64,000 bases of DNA from Acorus gramineus (lineage: Eukaryota; Streptophyta; Magnoliopsida; Acorales; Acoraceae). Shown piece after piece: positions 63,901-64,000 of this stretch; the first letter of the stretch is position 1; every line of letters begins with the position of its first letter. The notes beneath the pieces were generated by a model. It saw nothing but the letters and a program-made list of their open reading frames with translations, was not told where the DNA came from and made no database searches. The stretch is from assembly GCA_030737835.1 (NCBI GenBank), contig CM060851.1, positions 2,942,615-3,006,614 on the forward strand, in the 5' to 3' direction. The translations under genes were made by a program, and so were the position numbers.

Positions 63901-64000
63901 ACTTCACCTAGACATGTGTATTCAAAAATTTTTATCTCCTCCTCTGATGCCCCATATACTTCTAAGTTACGGACCTGCAAAACAAGGAGTTCATCAAGGT
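57957..64000 (-). CDS. Raf-like/LRR-type protein kinase, 3' part only
   Basis: Serine/threonine-type protein kinase, cut by the right window edge. Visible exons (minus): 63974-63744, 63660-63310, 58895-58794 and 58190-57957 (stop). All GT-AG, phase 0, and together 305 residues. They cover the kinase domain from the alpha-C region (CLGEVRMLGALRKHKNIVQI) through the hinge (AMEYINGSSLK), the catalytic loop HIIHRDIKSENVLIDL, KLCDFDRAVPL (DFD in place of DFG), GTPRWMAPEVIQAM, VDIWSYGCLLLEML and the C-lobe DPVDRPTAKQVYEML, then a short tail. From memory the nearest Arabidopsis relative is the Raf-related LRR kinase At1g04210, whose leucine-rich repeats would lie upstream, outside this window. The kinase assignment is firm; the subfamily is likely. 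Substrate and pathway are unknown. The intron 63309-58896 is 4.4 kb and full of transposons. Confidence 0.88.
59688..59940 (-). mobile_element. tRNA-derived SINE in the kinase intron
   Basis: On the minus strand an A-box-like TAGCAAGGTGG (59931-59921) is followed 32 bases later by a B-box-like GGGTTCATGCCC (59888-59877), the split RNA polymerase III promoter of a tRNA-derived SINE. The body then runs to an A-rich tail at about 59707-59685. It lies in the same orientation as the host gene. No cloverleaf can be folded, so it is not a tRNA gene. Confidence 0.6.
60987..61236. repeat. Tourist-like MITE in the kinase intron
   Basis: The left end GGCCATGTTTGGCAACA is mirrored by TGTGTTTCCAAACGCTACC. 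TTA flanks both sides (60984-60986 and 61237-61239). Subterminal AAAAGCAGCTTTTAGCTTTT also has its inverse near the right end. It is 250 bp and non-coding. Confidence 0.7.
61262..63030 (+). pseudogene. LINE (L1-type) relic, antisense in the kinase intron
   Basis: The plus strand shows pieces of the C-terminal half of a plant L1-type polyprotein in order. These are YLGLPL at 61307, FDGKLAGEN near 61375, RRRLMWGSRNDGKS at about 61520 and GGMGVINLSIMNNSLLGKF at about 61605 (compare GGLGVxxLxxxNxALLGKW). Near 62630 there is a cysteine-bearing LTCELCCVMHED segment like the zinc-binding end. The pieces lie in different frames with stops between them, so the copy is inactive. A second insertion interrupts it at 61789-62045. 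Confidence 0.65.
61789..62045 (-). mobile_element. Poly(A)-tailed retroposon 3' end nested in the LINE relic
   Basis: About 20 T residues on the plus strand (a poly(A) tail on the minus strand) follow ATATTTTTCTC, read inversely. The adjoining 230 bases can be read on the minus strand as a short frame with LLEWVKFILEELSP. This looks like the truncated 3' end of another LINE or other retroposon. The family was not identified. Confidence 0.4.
63111..63131. repeat. (GT)n microsatellite
   Basis: About ten GT units, between the LINE relic and the kinase exon ending at 63310. Confidence 0.9.

Noticed and set aside
1-64000. CRISPR arrays, operons or bacterial-type systems
   Set aside because: The window is plant nuclear DNA; no regularly spaced repeat array or clustered prokaryotic genes are present.

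Overview
The window is nuclear DNA from a flowering plant. It is AT-rich (judged by eye) and loaded with small inverted-repeat transposons, and its three protein genes are intron-rich and plant-specific: a plastid-type ATP sulfurylase, an AGO10-like Argonaute and a Raf-like kinase. Two MIR167 microRNA genes confirm a land plant. The very GC-rich first exon of the sulfurylase resembles monocot genes but does not settle the lineage.

Layout. 1-2.8 kb: intergenic DNA with degraded transposons. 3.36-9.77 kb (minus): complete ATP sulfurylase in five exons, with a miR395-like target site in exon 1. 9.8-21.8 kb: transposon-rich intergenic DNA with two head-to-tail Helitron-like elements, a LINE RNase H relic carrying a nested hAT-like element, and Tourist-like MITEs. 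22.7-29.6 kb (plus): AGO10-like gene with 22 coding exons and 959 residues. 30-36 kb: inverted-repeat elements. 38.7 kb and 47.2 kb (minus): two MIR167 hairpins 8.5 kb apart, each with a TATA box upstream. 48-57.5 kb: intergenic DNA with a Mutator-like element that has long terminal inverted repeats and a 9-bp target duplication. 57.96 kb to the right edge (minus): 3' part of a Raf-like/LRR-type protein kinase gene, whose 4.4-kb intron holds a tRNA-derived SINE, a Tourist MITE and an antisense LINE relic.

Function. The sulfurylase activates sulfate in the plastid and belongs to the known miR395 regulon. AGO10 proteins bind miR165/166 in meristems. miR167 represses ARF6/ARF8-type auxin response factors. 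The window therefore holds several parts of small-RNA biology, but nothing in the sequence shows that they are co-regulated. I found no clearly new biological system. The points most worth a second look are the MIR167 pair with differing arms, short leader ORFs in their inferred primary transcripts, the unusual N-terminus of the AGO10-like protein, and the nested transposons.

Splice sites were read by eye from GT/AG consensus, frame continuity and remembered family sequences. Transcription starts are inferred from TATA boxes only.
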